A stretch of 64,000 bases of DNA, taken from Lachnospiraceae bacterium (GTDB lineage: Bacteria > Bacillota > Clostridia > Lachnospirales > Lachnospiraceae). This document shows positions 9,301-19,649 of this stretch, piece after piece. Position 1 is the first letter of the stretch, and each line of letters begins with the position of its first letter. The position numbers were made by a program, and so were the translations under genes. The stretch covers positions 1 to 64,000 of the forward strand of contig SVFH01000015.1 of the NCBI GenBank assembly GCA_015056945.1. The letters run 5' to 3'. The notes under the pieces were generated by a model. It worked only from the letters and a program-made list of their open reading frames with translations, ran no database searches and was not told the DNA's origin.

Positions 9301-10272
9301 TTTGATAACACCGTTATCGCTTACGGAACATACCGCAGACTTATTCACGGAATAAGACACCTCATCATTGCGGATTCCATCCAACTTAATTTCATATGTA
9401 TTTGCAAAGCTGGATTTATTTGTTTTCATCAAAAGAAGATTTTTCTTATTAACCTGACCAAGAACACCTTTTGATGATTTATTGTCCTTTACAATCTTAA
9501 ATGATGATGCGGCAGGAATAACATTAACATATACGTCCTTACTTGCTTTGCCATCTGCGCTTGTAACAGTAACAACTGCTGTACCGGTCGAATATTTCTT
9601 ACTTACTTTAATTACGCCCTTGCCGTCTACAGCAACCGCTTTTTTCGCATCTTTGGTGGTCACTTTAAACTTTAACTTTTTGTTTGAAGCATCATCGTTT
9701 GCCACAACTGCCTCGAGTTTACGAGAACCACCCGCTGCAACATCAATCACTAATTTACCTTCTTGATCAGCAACTGCGTTTCCAACCTCAATGCCTTCTG
9801 CATAGGTCTTAACAGTAACTTTAAGAATGGCTTTTTTCTTACCATCTGTACTCTTAACAACAATATTTGCCTTACCATTGTTAACAGCTTTCAGTTTAAG
9901 CACATATGTGCTTTCCATTACGGTAGATTTTTTACCGGCCTTAACAACCTTATCTTCACCCTGAATTGCTTTTTTCTCAATGTCTGCCGGAACAACAACT
10001 ACATTTCTGTTTGTTGTAGATACAATAACTCCCGCAGATTTCTGTTCTTCAGCAGTTTTAGTCCACTGCCATTTCAAGGCTACATTCATTTCACCTGCAG
10101 CATCATTCGTATAAAGAACTGCCGATGAAACCTTCTTTCCTGTTGTTTCGTTTGCAAAATTAATCTTGTTAACCTTCTGAACAATATTTCCTGCTGCCAA
10201 TGCAACAAAAGCCTGTCCAAGAGTTAAAAGAAACACAAACAAAACCAACAAAAGTTTGTTTTTCCTTTTCAT
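6397..10272 (-). CDS. Large secreted Big2 (Ig-like) surface protein with Thr/Glu-rich C-terminal repeats
   Basis: 1291 residues. MKRKNKLLLVLFVFLLTLGQ followed by AFVALAA is a signal peptide. The N-terminal third has several bacterial Ig-like Big2 modules, for example VVKSTDGKKKAILKVTV, VDGKGVIKVSKKYSTGTAVV and SDNGVIKAKGNGTAVI, and another is near residue 730. The remaining middle (about 780-1200) has no family I recognise. The last roughly 70 residues are nearly pure Thr, Glu, Ala and Gly, built on an eight-residue repeat (TEEATEGA) encoded by tandem 24-bp DNA units. There is no LPXTG, SLH or transmembrane anchor, so attachment is unclear; release or non-covalent wall binding is possible. 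Its own promoter and terminator bracket it as a single-gene unit. Confidence 0.82.
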   Translation of the reverse strand: MKRKNKLLLVLFVFLLTLGQAFVALAAGNIVQKVNKINFANETTGKKVSSAVLYTNDAAGEMNVALKWQWTKTAEEQKSAGVIVSTTNRNVVVVPADIEKKAIQGEDKVVKAGKKSTVMESTYVLKLKAVNNGKANIVVKSTDGKKKAILKVTVKTYAEGIEVGNAVADQEGKLVIDVAAGGSRKLEAVVANDDASNKKLKFKVTTKDAKKAVAVDGKGVIKVSKKYSTGTAVVTVTSADGKASKDVYVNVIPAASSFKIVKDNKSSKGVLGQVNKKNLLLMKTNKSSFANTYEIKLDGIRNDEVSYSVNKSAVCSVSDNGVIKAKGNGTAVITIANKKDANKKAKLTVKVTTDVDSMMVGAQSFNLVDDNKSSVNIQAKVNKLASNKKIKYVIERLTIGETTYTDAKTIKKYASVSSKGSVKAKTSCTMTVSATSVANPQVKQAVTINVFPAIKKVQLVEVSNSQEKAVSNKLTIWSYWDEEMFAYKAENKYIIKAFDKKNNIVDCDSYISVDGLEQYEDGNLWFWNIGNKKNMVVCVMDAMGKTKSVKLKVDVKQDLASLMLSDLEGNLYTEMDVPVLCDKKMSVDLAKTFAGRIWTDTTADLSMVKYYDKFTVNEETGALETSAKAVKKVTLKPGENKAVAVTLKNRADEYVYAVATLVPTTKDGFSKDIEMDLEDVWNSKIELAKGTSTNIEKAFKFSAKDDLPINKSAIKYSIVDSSIATIDAKLNVKAKKTGYTELVVTYTVDGTAIEIGKVPVIVKSSRTEVNKNFTQIVKEGLKTEDWAYTGVKPSLSVEKEHSYVSFEITDPFVSVAETTKRGLALLMKDIAMNYDIDYVSLYVEESYGAESDVFEVLVNDDVYTVILNETIIGDGLTAREAADLIYQYYLDENLTTFDLFGSYMYVFFDYKEKIAVVNDAEVTASQYVTCSLGAYMSEETFLAGQDKLMLEAANQLSDGLSGVESVTYEDNYFTITMDDPDVKIADVKEMDMQKYIDALQEALKYSNSAVISVDSPVGNKVHTTYRTDYNTTDEYIAGVVDSYFGRLMNRAESYKDLDGTIVSMNLLFDSGVQSIYEIAFTLSNACYDMIADDKIAEIVGDGAFTFGTVEYDADANMFNVEFKKDYANKTYWALVYDKTTEIVKQFIVDSSVKQITVDGVLIKEGDLCKGAIWRALPLVKNAELGDLDGKTTVVDVVYANASDTVTNKISYTITYAVEESAEEATEENSEESTEESTEEATEGATEEATEGATEEATEGATEEATEGTTEEATEESTEETTENVTEEVTTE
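6427..6618. repeat. Coding tandem repeat, eight 24-bp units
   Basis: Eight consecutive 24-base units begin at 6427, 6451, 6475, 6499, 6523, 6547, 6571 and 6595. Those at 6475, 6499 and 6523 are identical, and the outer ones differ at a few bases. The unit keeps the reading frame and encodes the Thr/Glu-rich tail of the Big2 protein. Confidence 0.92.
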
Positions 10273-10313
10273 AACTTCTCCTTTCGCACAAATGTCAAAA
10301 TTTTAACCGGCGA

Positions 10314-10342
10314 ATTATAACATAAAATTTTTGAACTATCAA
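10314..10342 (-). promoter_or_regulatory. Predicted sigma-A promoter of Big2 protein gene
   Basis: Minus-strand TTGATA, a 17-base gap, then TATAAT, about 42 bases upstream of the ATG. The match is strong. Confidence 0.75.
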
Positions 10343-10357
10343 GATTAAACATACAGC

Positions 10358-11161
10358 TTAAAGAACTTTTGCTAAAAAGCTCTTTAACCTCTCTGATTTC
10401 GGATTTTCAAAAAATGTAACCGGCTCCGCTTCTTCCAGAATCTTCCCTTCATCGATAAAGAGAACCCTGCTTGCGACTTCTTTGGCAAAGGCCATCTCAT
10501 GCGTAACAACCACCATGGTCATTTTCTCCTCCGCCAATTCACGCATAACAGAAAGAACTTCACCTACCATCTCAGGGTCAAGCGCGGAAGTCGGCTCATC
10601 AAAAAGCATAACATCCGGCTTCATGCAAAGCGCACGCACAATCGCAATACGCTGTTTCTGTCCGCCCGACAACTGATTCGGATATGCATTCGCCCTGTCC
10701 GCAAGCCCGACTCTTTCCAGAAGACGCATCGCTTCCGACTTAGCTTCTTCGAAAGATTTCCCCTGCAATTTCATCGAACCAATGGTAAGATTCTTTAAAA
10801 TAGTCATATGAGGAAATAAGTTAAACTGCTGAAAAACCATTCCCATCTTCTGACGATGCAAATTAATATTTGTCCGCTTATCCGTGATATCCTCTCCTTC
10901 AAAAAGAATCACACCGCCAGTCGGCTCTTCCAAACGGTTCAGGCAACGCAAGAAGGTACTTTTACCCGAACCGGACGGTCCGACAACAAAAACCACTTCG
11001 CCCTGATGGATATCAATATCAATGCCTTTTAAAACATCAATATTATCAAATGATTTCTTTAATCCCCGGACACTGATTAACGGTTGCGCATCACTTTGGG
11101 TTTCTTTTTCAGTTTTAACAATATTCTCTTCTGTCAGAATAACTTTTTCATCAACGTTCAC
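10358..11161 (-). CDS. Polar amino-acid ABC transporter ATP-binding protein
   Basis: 267 residues starting with GTG, since AGGAGG lies 10 bases upstream and the frame overlaps the permease stop by 11 bases. Walker [10 protein letters not shown] is at residues 61-69, the signature LSGGQKQR at 164-171 and Walker [12 protein letters not shown] from about 185, so it should hydrolyse ATP. Sequence style matches the GlnQ/HisP group that powers uptake of polar amino acids. An N-terminal extension of about 27 polar residues precedes the usual start of the family and is unusual. It is the last gene of a binding protein-permease-ATPase operon. Confidence 0.93.
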   Translation of the reverse strand: MNVDEKVILTEENIVKTEKETQSDAQPLISVRGLKKSFDNIDVLKGIDIDIHQGEVVFVVGPSGSGKSTFLRCLNRLEEPTGGVILFEGEDITDKRTNINLHRQKMGMVFQQFNLFPHMTILKNLTIGSMKLQGKSFEEAKSEAMRLLERVGLADRANAYPNQLSGGQKQRIAIVRALCMKPDVMLFDEPTSALDPEMVGEVLSVMRELAEEKMTMVVVTHEMAFAKEVASRVLFIDEGKILEEAEPVTFFENPKSERLKSFLAKVL

Positions 11162-11882
11162 TGTTACGTAACCTCCTCTCTAACTGCTTAATCAGGAAGG
11201 ATAACATCATAACAAAAGTAAGATAGATTACCGCAACCGCAAGCAAAGGCATCATCGGTGAATATGTTTCACTTCTGATAATATCACCTGCTTTTGTCAA
11301 ATCCTGCAAGGCAATATAGCCTGCCACGGAGGTTTCCTTTAACAACACGATAAACTCATTCCCTAATGCCGGAAGGACATTTTTCAATGCCTGGGGCAAA
11401 ATAATATATATCATGGTTTGTATATAGTCAAAACCAAGACTTCTTCCTGCTTCAAACTGCCCCTGATCAATAGACATAATACCGCCACGAACAATTTCTG
11501 CAACATACGCACCGGAATTGATACCAAATGCAATCACCGCAACAACAACCTTATCTATACGAACACTTCCGAAAATAACGAAATAAATAATCAGAAGCTG
11601 CACAACGACAGGCGTTCCTCGAATAACCGTAAGATACACATTGCACAGAAAATTCAATCCCTTAAGTTGTCCGGTCTTATCATATGTAGAGCGTATAATT
11701 GCCACAATAAATCCGAGAAAAACACCTACAAGAACCGCAAAAAAGGTTACTTCCAAGGTCACTCCCAAACCTTTGGCAATATACTCCCATCTGTTGTCTT
11801 TTATGAAATTCAAATAAAATTCTTGTCCGATGTTCTGGAAAAACATCATTATTTCGCCACAGACATCTGTTATAAAATTCAT
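11151..11882 (-). CDS. Polar amino-acid ABC transporter permease (HisM/GlnP type)
   Basis: 243 residues from the ATG at 11882 (GAGG just upstream; the longer frame opens with GTG). Several transmembrane helices are evident, such as [19 protein letters not shown] and [13 protein letters not shown]. The cytoplasmic coupling loop near residue 145 reads [14 protein letters not shown], the EAA motif of His/Glu/Gln/Arg-type permeases. One permease gene only is present, so the transporter would use a homodimer. It overlaps the ATPase gene and follows the binding protein gene by 26 bases. Confidence 0.93.
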   Translation of the reverse strand: MNFITDVCGEIMMFFQNIGQEFYLNFIKDNRWEYIAKGLGVTLEVTFFAVLVGVFLGFIVAIIRSTYDKTGQLKGLNFLCNVYLTVIRGTPVVVQLLIIYFVIFGSVRIDKVVVAVIAFGINSGAYVAEIVRGGIMSIDQGQFEAGRSLGFDYIQTMIYIILPQALKNVLPALGNEFIVLLKETSVAGYIALQDLTKAGDIIRSETYSPMMPLLAVAVIYLTFVMMLSFLIKQLERRLRNSER

Positions 11883-11908
11883 AACCACCTCAATAACTCT
11901 TCAAAAAA

Positions 11909-12637
11909 TTATTCTGCTGTAATATACTTATCAATAATTGCTTTAAGTTCACCGGATGCCTCAAGTTCTGCAATGGCAGCATTGATTTCTTCTAAAAGTT
12001 CCGTATTATCCTTTGCAATTGCGATTGCATATTCTTCATAAGTAAAAGCTTCGTCCACGGTTACAATTCCTTCATTCTGGGAAACAAATACTTTCGCAGG
12101 CTCTGAATCAATCATAACTGCATCAACTTTATTCTGAATAAGTGCCTGCACAGCTTCGTGTCCTTTGCTATAACGTTCTACAACTACGCCTTCAATATCA
12201 CCGACATACATGTCACCTGTTGTACCAAGCTGAACACCTACTCTTTTTCCCACAAGATCATCAGGTGTTGTGATATCACTGCCTTCTTTAACAATGATTA
12301 CCTGTGCTGCCGTAGTATACGGTGTAGAAAAGTTAACAGATTCAAGTCTGTCAGGTCTTACTGTAAGTCCGGCCACACCAATATCCGCTTTGCCTGACTG
12401 AACAGCCATAATAATGGAATCAAATGCCATATCTTCAATCACAAGTTCTCTTCCGAGCTTATTTGCAATTGCCTGCGCAATCTCAACATCAATACCAACG
12501 ATTGCATCCCCTTCATGATACTCGTAAGGCGGGAACTCTGCATTGGTTGCCATAACCAGCTCTTTGTCTGATCCCGAACAAGCACAAAGTGTGATTGCCA
12601 TCATTGCTGCACATAATAAAGCCACAATTCTTTTCAT
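11909..12637 (-). CDS. Amino-acid ABC transporter substrate-binding lipoprotein
   Basis: 242 residues. The signal peptide ends in LCAC with the lipobox cysteine at residue 20, so the protein is a membrane-tethered lipoprotein. The body is a type II periplasmic-binding fold of the SBP_bac_3 family: ATNAEFPPYEYHEGDAIVGIDVEIAQAIA, then MAFDSIIMAVQSGKADIGVAGLTVRPDR, then GKRVGVQLGTTGD. These segments match cystine, glutamine or arginine binding proteins. The Arg in the R-P-D-R segment and the nearby Asp usually contact the amino-acid backbone; exact substrate cannot be told. It is the first gene of the operon. Confidence 0.93.
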   Translation of the reverse strand: MKRIVALLCAAMMAITLCACSGSDKELVMATNAEFPPYEYHEGDAIVGIDVEIAQAIANKLGRELVIEDMAFDSIIMAVQSGKADIGVAGLTVRPDRLESVNFSTPYTTAAQVIIVKEGSDITTPDDLVGKRVGVQLGTTGDMYVGDIEGVVVERYSKGHEAVQALIQNKVDAVMIDSEPAKVFVSQNEGIVTVDEAFTYEEYAIAIAKDNTELLEEINAAIAELEASGELKAIIDKYITAE

Positions 12638-12754
12638 CTCATAAATCTCCTATTCTGAATAATATAAGTTTCTCCTGCACGTCTCCACGGACAATCCCTG
12701 TCAAGAGCCGAATTTCATCACATTTTCAAACGTTTTTTGGGGTTCCTCGAAACG

Positions 12755-12795
12755 TAAAAAAAGGTGATACGCAAGTTCTTTAAGCATACCACCTT
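12755..12795 (-). terminator. Intrinsic terminator of groESL
   Basis: On the minus strand GGTGGTATGC pairs with GCGTATCACC (10 bp with two G-U pairs) and is followed by TTTTTTT. It lies just past the groEL stop. Confidence 0.85.
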
Positions 12796-12815
12796 TTCAT
12801 ATTTTCGTCAACGAA

Positions 12816-14797
<1,982 letters not shown>

Positions 14798-14852
14798 GTT
14801 TTATATCCTCCTTTATATTACTGTTTTTGTTAAATCATTTGTACCAATTTTG

Positions 14853-14879
14853 TTAGCACTCTTTATTGTTGAGTGCTAA
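14853..14879. promoter_or_regulatory. CIRCE operator (HrcA binding site)
   Basis: A perfect inverted repeat TTAGCACTC-N9-GAGTGCTAA, identical to the CIRCE consensus. It sits 55 bases upstream of groES, just downstream of the predicted -10. HrcA repressor binding here would give heat-inducible groESL. Confidence 0.98.
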
Positions 14880-14887
14880 CCATGACA

Positions 14888-14916
14888 ATTATACTGTATA
14901 ATTTCAATATTTTCAA
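14888..14916 (-). promoter_or_regulatory. Sigma-A promoter of groESL
   Basis: Minus-strand TTGAAA, a 17-base spacer, then a perfect TATAAT. The CIRCE starts 9 bases downstream of the -10, so HrcA would block initiation. Confidence 0.9.
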
Positions 14917-14999
14917 GTCTATTTTTTATTTTTACTTCCCTTTTAAAAAAACTAGTGTTATTGTATAATTAGTTTATTATTTATTTGGGGTTTTGGGTT

Positions 15000-16121
15000 A
15001 TGCTGACTATATTTAAAAATTTAATTTCAATGATACGCAATCTTATCAACGGTGATGAATACATCTCTGACCGTTCTAAGATTACATATTCCTTATATTT
15101 TATGTCTTTCATGCATATTTCTTATGCATTGCTTTTTATGTTCTGTGAATCTGCATTTTTGGCACTTTACAATCTTCTCGCTTTTTTGATTGTTCAGATT
15201 CTGATTCGTGTTGCTGCCAATAAACATCTCTTTACTGCAGCCACACTTTCTGCAGTTGAAATTCTTGCCTTTTCCGTTGTTTCTACACTTGCGCTCGGAA
15301 ACTCCATGAATTTTAATCTTTTCTGTTTCAGTATTATTCCGATGGTATTTTATGTATCATCAACTATCAAGGATTTCAAAAAGCATTCCTATTTTTCTTT
15401 GCTTTTTTCACTCCTTTCCCTTGCTACTTACGCTGCAACGATTGTAATCAGAACAAAAAATGCTCCGATTACAAACTTTCCTTATGATAACATTTTACTT
15501 ATATCCATCATTGAAATTGCAAACAGCATTATTATAGTAGGAATGATTACCATCTTTTTATTCCTCTTTACATGGGAAATGAAAAACAATACCGCAACAC
15601 TCGAAAAGCGTAACCAGCAGCTTCTGCAGTTTGCCAATGTCGACCCGCTCACCAAGTTACCGAACAGACGCTGTATGATGCAGACATTAAATCTTGCCAT
15701 GCATGAATTAAGTCGAGGAACTTCCGTCTTCAGCATTATCCTTGGAGATATTGATAATTTCAAAAAGATAAACGACAACTACGGACATGACATGGGTGAC
15801 AAAGTTCTTTTAACCGTGGCTCATACAATCTCATCACAGCTTCGTGAATGTGATGCGGTTTGTCGCTGGGGCGGTGAAGAAATCCTGATTCTGATTCGCG
15901 GTAATGCCGAATCAGCAACTGCAATTGCCGAACGTATCCGTTTAAACATCGCCACGACTGAAGTTGTACATAATAACAATGCAGTCCGTGTTTCAATGAC
16001 TTTCGGTGTAACACAGGCAGAAATCGGCTACAGAATCGAACAGATTATTCAAAGTGCGGATAACCGTATGTATTACGGAAAACAACACGGTAAAAATCAG
16101 GTTGTCTCACAAAATCATTGA
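15000..16121 (+). CDS. Membrane diguanylate cyclase (GGDEF domain)
   Basis: 373 residues from the ATG at 15000; a TTG 15 bases earlier is in frame, but the GGGG ribosome-binding stretch overlaps it and suits the ATG. The N-terminal half has about six hydrophobic helices (roughly residues 30-195), an unclassified membrane sensor. The C-terminal GGDEF domain begins VDPLTKLPNRR and includes LGDIDNFKKINDNYGHDMGD. The active-site signature is GGEEI (residues 291-295), a conservative departure from GG(D/E)EF. An RxxD inhibitory site (RECD) lies five residues upstream, so product feedback is expected. It would make cyclic di-GMP from two GTP. A PilZ receptor gene is about 6 kb away. Confidence 0.92.
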   Translation: MLTIFKNLISMIRNLINGDEYISDRSKITYSLYFMSFMHISYALLFMFCESAFLALYNLLAFLIVQILIRVAANKHLFTAATLSAVEILAFSVVSTLALGNSMNFNLFCFSIIPMVFYVSSTIKDFKKHSYFSLLFSLLSLATYAATIVIRTKNAPITNFPYDNILLISIIEIANSIIIVGMITIFLFLFTWEMKNNTATLEKRNQQLLQFANVDPLTKLPNRRCMMQTLNLAMHELSRGTSVFSIILGDIDNFKKINDNYGHDMGDKVLLTVAHTISSQLRECDAVCRWGGEEILILIRGNAESATAIAERIRLNIATTEVVHNNNAVRVSMTFGVTQAEIGYRIEQIIQSADNRMYYGKQHGKNQVVSQNH

Positions 16122-16140
16122 TTTTCATATTGTTTTTATT

Positions 16141-16168
16141 AACAGGTAACATTTGTTGCCTGTTTTTT
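16141..16168 (+). terminator. Intrinsic terminator after diguanylate cyclase gene
   Basis: AACAGG pairs with CCTGTT, extended by TAACA/TGTTG, followed by TTTTTTC. Confidence 0.85.
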
Positions 16169-16235
16169 CTTGCTTTTTTTCCTATTTTATGTAAAATGAA
16201 TTTTGGTATGCGTAGAAATTTAAGGAGGTTTTCAA

Positions 16236-17873
16236 ATGATTAGTGCAAATAATGTGTCTTTACGATTTGGAAAAAAGGCGCTTTTTGAAGAGGTTAATAT
16301 TAAATTTACAGAAGGGAACTGCTACGGTCTGATTGGAGCAAACGGTGCCGGCAAATCCACATTCTTAAAACTTTTATCCGGTGAACTCGAAACCACCACA
16401 GGCGATGTGACCATCACACCGGGACAGCGTCTCTCCGTTTTAGAGCAGGACCACTTCAAATATGATGCTTATACGGTTATGGACACCGTAATTATGGGAA
16501 ATCCCCGTCTCTATGAAGTAATGAAAGAAAAGGATGCCATCTATGCCAAAGAAGACTTTACTGATGAAGACGGAATCCGTGCCAGTGAATTAGAAGCCGA
16601 ATTTGCCGAAATGGATGGTTGGGAAGCAGAATCCAATGCTGCAAACCTTTTAAACGGTCTCGGCATCGAAACAGCAATCCACTATTCATTGATGAGTGAC
16701 TTAACGGGTAATGAAAAGGTGAAAATCCTTCTTGCCAAAGCACTTTTTGGTAATCCTGATATTTTATTACTCGACGAGCCTACCAACCATCTTGATTTAG
16801 ATGCAATTGCATGGTTGGAAGAGTTTTTGATTAATTTCGATAATACTGTAATCGTGGTTTCCCACGACCGTTACTTCTTAAATAAAGTATGTACTCACAC
16901 TGCTGATATTGACTACGGCAAAATTCAGCTCTATGCCGGTAATTATGATTTCTGGTACGAATCCAGCCAGCTTCTTATTAAACAGATGAAAGAAGCCAAT
17001 AAGAAAAAGGAAGAAAAAATCAAAGAGTTGCAGGAATTCATTTCCAGATTCTCAGCAAATGCTTCCAAATCCAAACAGGCAACTTCCAGAAAGAAAGCTT
17101 TGGAAAAAATCGAGCTTGATACCATCAAGCCTTCCAGCAGAAAGTATCCTTATATCGATTTCCGTCCCGAGCGTGAAATCGGAAATGAAGTACTTAGCGT
17201 AGAAGGAATTTCCAAAACGATTAACGGTGAGAAAATACTTGATAACATTAGTTTCATTCTCGGTCACGACGATAAAGTTGCTTTTGTCGGCGGAAACGAA
17301 ATTGCTAAAACAACATTATTTAAAATTCTCACAGGAGAAATGGAACCCGATGAAGGAACTTACAAATGGGGTGTAACTACATCCCAGGCATATTTTCCGA
17401 AAGATAATACCAAAGAATTTGACAATGACTTAACCATTGCAGATTGGTTAATGGGCTACTCTCCCGTGAAAGACATCACATATGTACGCGGTTTCTTGGG
17501 CAGAATGCTTTTTGCCGGTGAAGACGGTGTAAAAAAGGTCCGCGTTCTTTCCGGTGGTGAGAAGGTTCGTTGTCTTTTAAGTAAAATGATGATCAGCGCT
17601 GCAAACTGCCTGATTCTTGACGAGCCTACCAATCACCTTGACATGGAGTCCATTACAGCTTTGAATAACGGCTTGATTAAGTTTAGCGGTGTTGCACTCT
17701 TCTCCTGTCATGACCATCAGTTTGTTCAGACTACAGCAAACCGAATCATGGAGATTCTTCCTAACGGAACCATGATTGACAAAATCACAACTTATGATGA
17801 GTATCTTGAAAGCGATGAAATGGCAAGAAAACGTACTATTTATTCCGTAAATAAAAACGAAGACAACGAATAA
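16236..17873 (+). CDS. ABC-F family ATPase (YkpA/YbiT-like)
   Basis: 545 residues with two ABC domains and no membrane segment, as in the ABC-F group that acts on ribosomes. Domain 1: Walker A GANGAGKST (34-42) and Walker B LLLDEPTNHLD. The linker (about 245-300) is a Lys/Glu-rich coiled coil ending SKSKQATSRKKALEKIE. Domain 2: signature LSGGEKVR (438-445) and LILDEPTNHLD. Two features depart from consensus: the first signature reads LTGNEK, and the second Walker A reads GGNEIAKTT, with Ala in place of the Gly before Lys. Both sites otherwise look intact. AAGGAGG precedes the ATG. It is likely a translation factor; a resistance role is not supported by sequence alone. Confidence 0.9.
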   Translation: MISANNVSLRFGKKALFEEVNIKFTEGNCYGLIGANGAGKSTFLKLLSGELETTTGDVTITPGQRLSVLEQDHFKYDAYTVMDTVIMGNPRLYEVMKEKDAIYAKEDFTDEDGIRASELEAEFAEMDGWEAESNAANLLNGLGIETAIHYSLMSDLTGNEKVKILLAKALFGNPDILLLDEPTNHLDLDAIAWLEEFLINFDNTVIVVSHDRYFLNKVCTHTADIDYGKIQLYAGNYDFWYESSQLLIKQMKEANKKKEEKIKELQEFISRFSANASKSKQATSRKKALEKIELDTIKPSSRKYPYIDFRPEREIGNEVLSVEGISKTINGEKILDNISFILGHDDKVAFVGGNEIAKTTLFKILTGEMEPDEGTYKWGVTTSQAYFPKDNTKEFDNDLTIADWLMGYSPVKDITYVRGFLGRMLFAGEDGVKKVRVLSGGEKVRCLLSKMMISAANCLILDEPTNHLDMESITALNNGLIKFSGVALFSCHDHQFVQTTANRIMEILPNGTMIDKITTYDEYLESDEMARKRTIYSVNKNEDNE

Positions 17874-17883
17874 ATGAATTTCT

Positions 17884-17914
17884 AATTGCAGCAGCCTTAA
17901 AGGTTGCTGCAATT
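17884..17914 (+). terminator. Probable intrinsic terminator after ABC-F gene
   Basis: A 12-bp stem, AATTGCAGCAGCC with GGTTGCTGCAATT, is followed by a short TTTCTG tail. The U-run is weak, so some read-through into the PHP-HAD gene is possible. Confidence 0.6.
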
Positions 17915-17954
17915 TCTGTCATGAAACTTTATGATGATTGAGGAGAATCCTGTT

Positions 17955-19628
17955 ATGAAAGCAATCGATTTGCATGTACATTCCAATTATTCAGACGGAA
18001 CCAATACCCCACTGGAGTTGGTGTCTCTTGCCTGCCAAAAAGGACTTGCTGCAATTGCACTTACTGACCATGATACAACAGAAGGAATTGAAGAAATACT
18101 TACTTATGCCAAAGACCAACCCTTAGAAATTGTGCCCGGCATTGAGTTTTCAACCGAATATCTCGGACGTGACATTCATATTCTCGGTCTCTATGTGAAC
18201 CCTTACCATCCTGCGTTTGTGAAACACATTCAGACCTTCCAGGAAAACAGGGATCGTAGAAACAGAAAAATGTGCGAACGGCTTGCCGAAATGGGAATTG
18301 ACATCACTTATGAAGCGCTTTCGTCCTCATTTGAGGGTTCCATTCTCACAAGAGCACATTATGCCCGCTATCTTTTGGAACATGGTTATGTGAAAAGTCT
18401 TCGCGAAGCATTTGAGCGTTATGTCGGAGACCACTGCCCCGCTTTTGTTCCCCGGGAAAAAATCACACCGAATCAAGCCGTTTCTTTAATTTTAGAGGCC
18501 GGCGGTCTTCCGGTTCTGGCTCACCCGATTCTGTACCGTTTTTCGGACCGCGTTTTGGAAACACTTGTTGCATCGTTAAAAGAATCCGGTCTTATCGGAA
18601 TTGAAACTGTTTACAGCACATATACGCCAAGCGAAGAACGATATATCAGACGTCTGGCTGCAAAATATGATTTGTTGGTTACCGGTGGTTCTGATTATCA
18701 CGGTCAAAACAAGCCCGATATTTCACTCGGAACCGGACGAGGACATCTTTTTGTCCCGGATGATTATCTTGAAGCGTTGAAAAAATCTTACTTGCGTAAA
18801 TTTGTTCCTGCTGCAAACGAAAAAGCCATTCTCTTTTTCGATCTTGACGGCACCTTACTAAATGATACCAAAGATATCTCAGAAGAAACCATGTGTGCAT
18901 TACGTGAGTGTGTGGTCAACGGACATCGGTTCGCCATTTCTTCGGGCCGATCTCACACAAGTATTCATAAACTAATTGAAAGACTTTCGCTTGGCGAGTT
19001 CAATCCACTCATCAGTGCTTTTAACGGTAGCCACATCAGCGAATACAAATCCGGACGAGTACTGAAAACTTCCGGTCTGGATATAGAACTGGTAAAAGAA
19101 ATCCGTAATCTTGCCGTAGAAGCAAAACTCCACATCCAATCCTATTCAGATACTGAAATACTTACGGATGCAGAAACGGAAGAACTTGCTTTTTACAGAA
19201 AATGGACAGGCACTACACACAGAATTGTCCCCGGACTTATAGAGAATGACTTTCAGCCTTACAAACTCTTGGTCATTCACCTAACAGACCATGAACGCCT
19301 GGTTTCTTTCAAGGAAAAAATCGAAATGGAATTCGGCGATAAAGTGGACTGTGTATTTTCCAATGATTATTTTCTTGAAATACTCCCGAAAGGAATCTCA
19401 AAAGGATACGCACTGCAAATCCTTTGCGAGCACACCGGCATTTCCATTTCAAACTCGTATGCCTTTGCAGATGCCGAAAATGATATTTCCATGCTGCAGG
19501 CTGCCGGTCACGGTGTCGCATTACTCAATGCCTCTCCTGCCGCAAAAGAAGTTGCTGATTTTATCACTTTTACAGACAATAACCACGACGGTCTTGCCGT
19601 CTTCTTAAAAAAACTTGCCGAAGGCTAA
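17955..19628 (+). CDS. PHP phosphoesterase fused to Cof-type HAD hydrolase
   Basis: 557 residues from the ATG at 17955, chosen for TTGAGGAG nine bases upstream. Residues 1-280 are a PHP domain of the YciV/TrpH type: DLHVHS (5-10), TDHD (37-40), LAHP (189-192) and GSDYHG (245-250) supply the metal ligands. Residues 290-557 are a HAD-IIB Cof-like phosphatase: FFDLDGTLL near 295 with nucleophile Asp296, SSGR motif, KGYALQIL and the acidic motif ADAENDISM. YciV relatives hydrolyse 3',5'-bisphosphate nucleotides or short RNA ends; Cof phosphatases act on sugar or cofactor phosphates. Joining them suggests two sequential phosphate removals, but this is inference. The stop codon overlaps that of the convergent gene. 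Confidence 0.9.
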   Translation: MKAIDLHVHSNYSDGTNTPLELVSLACQKGLAAIALTDHDTTEGIEEILTYAKDQPLEIVPGIEFSTEYLGRDIHILGLYVNPYHPAFVKHIQTFQENRDRRNRKMCERLAEMGIDITYEALSSSFEGSILTRAHYARYLLEHGYVKSLREAFERYVGDHCPAFVPREKITPNQAVSLILEAGGLPVLAHPILYRFSDRVLETLVASLKESGLIGIETVYSTYTPSEERYIRRLAAKYDLLVTGGSDYHGQNKPDISLGTGRGHLFVPDDYLEALKKSYLRKFVPAANEKAILFFDLDGTLLNDTKDISEETMCALRECVVNGHRFAISSGRSHTSIHKLIERLSLGEFNPLISAFNGSHISEYKSGRVLKTSGLDIELVKEIRNLAVEAKLHIQSYSDTEILTDAETEELAFYRKWTGTTHRIVPGLIENDFQPYKLLVIHLTDHERLVSFKEKIEMEFGDKVDCVFSNDYFLEILPKGISKGYALQILCEHTGISISNSYAFADAENDISMLQAAGHGVALLNASPAAKEVADFITFTDNNHDGLAVFLKKLAEG

Positions 19629-19649
19629 ACAGCCACGGCAAGTTTTTTG
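19607..19649. terminator. Bidirectional terminator between convergent genes
   Basis: CTTGCCG...CGGCAAG with an inner AGGCT/AGCC stem, flanked by A-runs on the left and TTTTTT on the right. It spans the overlapping stop codons of the PHP-HAD and DUF3793 genes and can work on both strands. Confidence 0.85.

Noticed and set aside
9482-10128. Plus-strand open frames inside the Big2 gene and similar ones elsewhere
   Set aside because: They are antisense shadows of long real genes, with no ribosome sites or family features.
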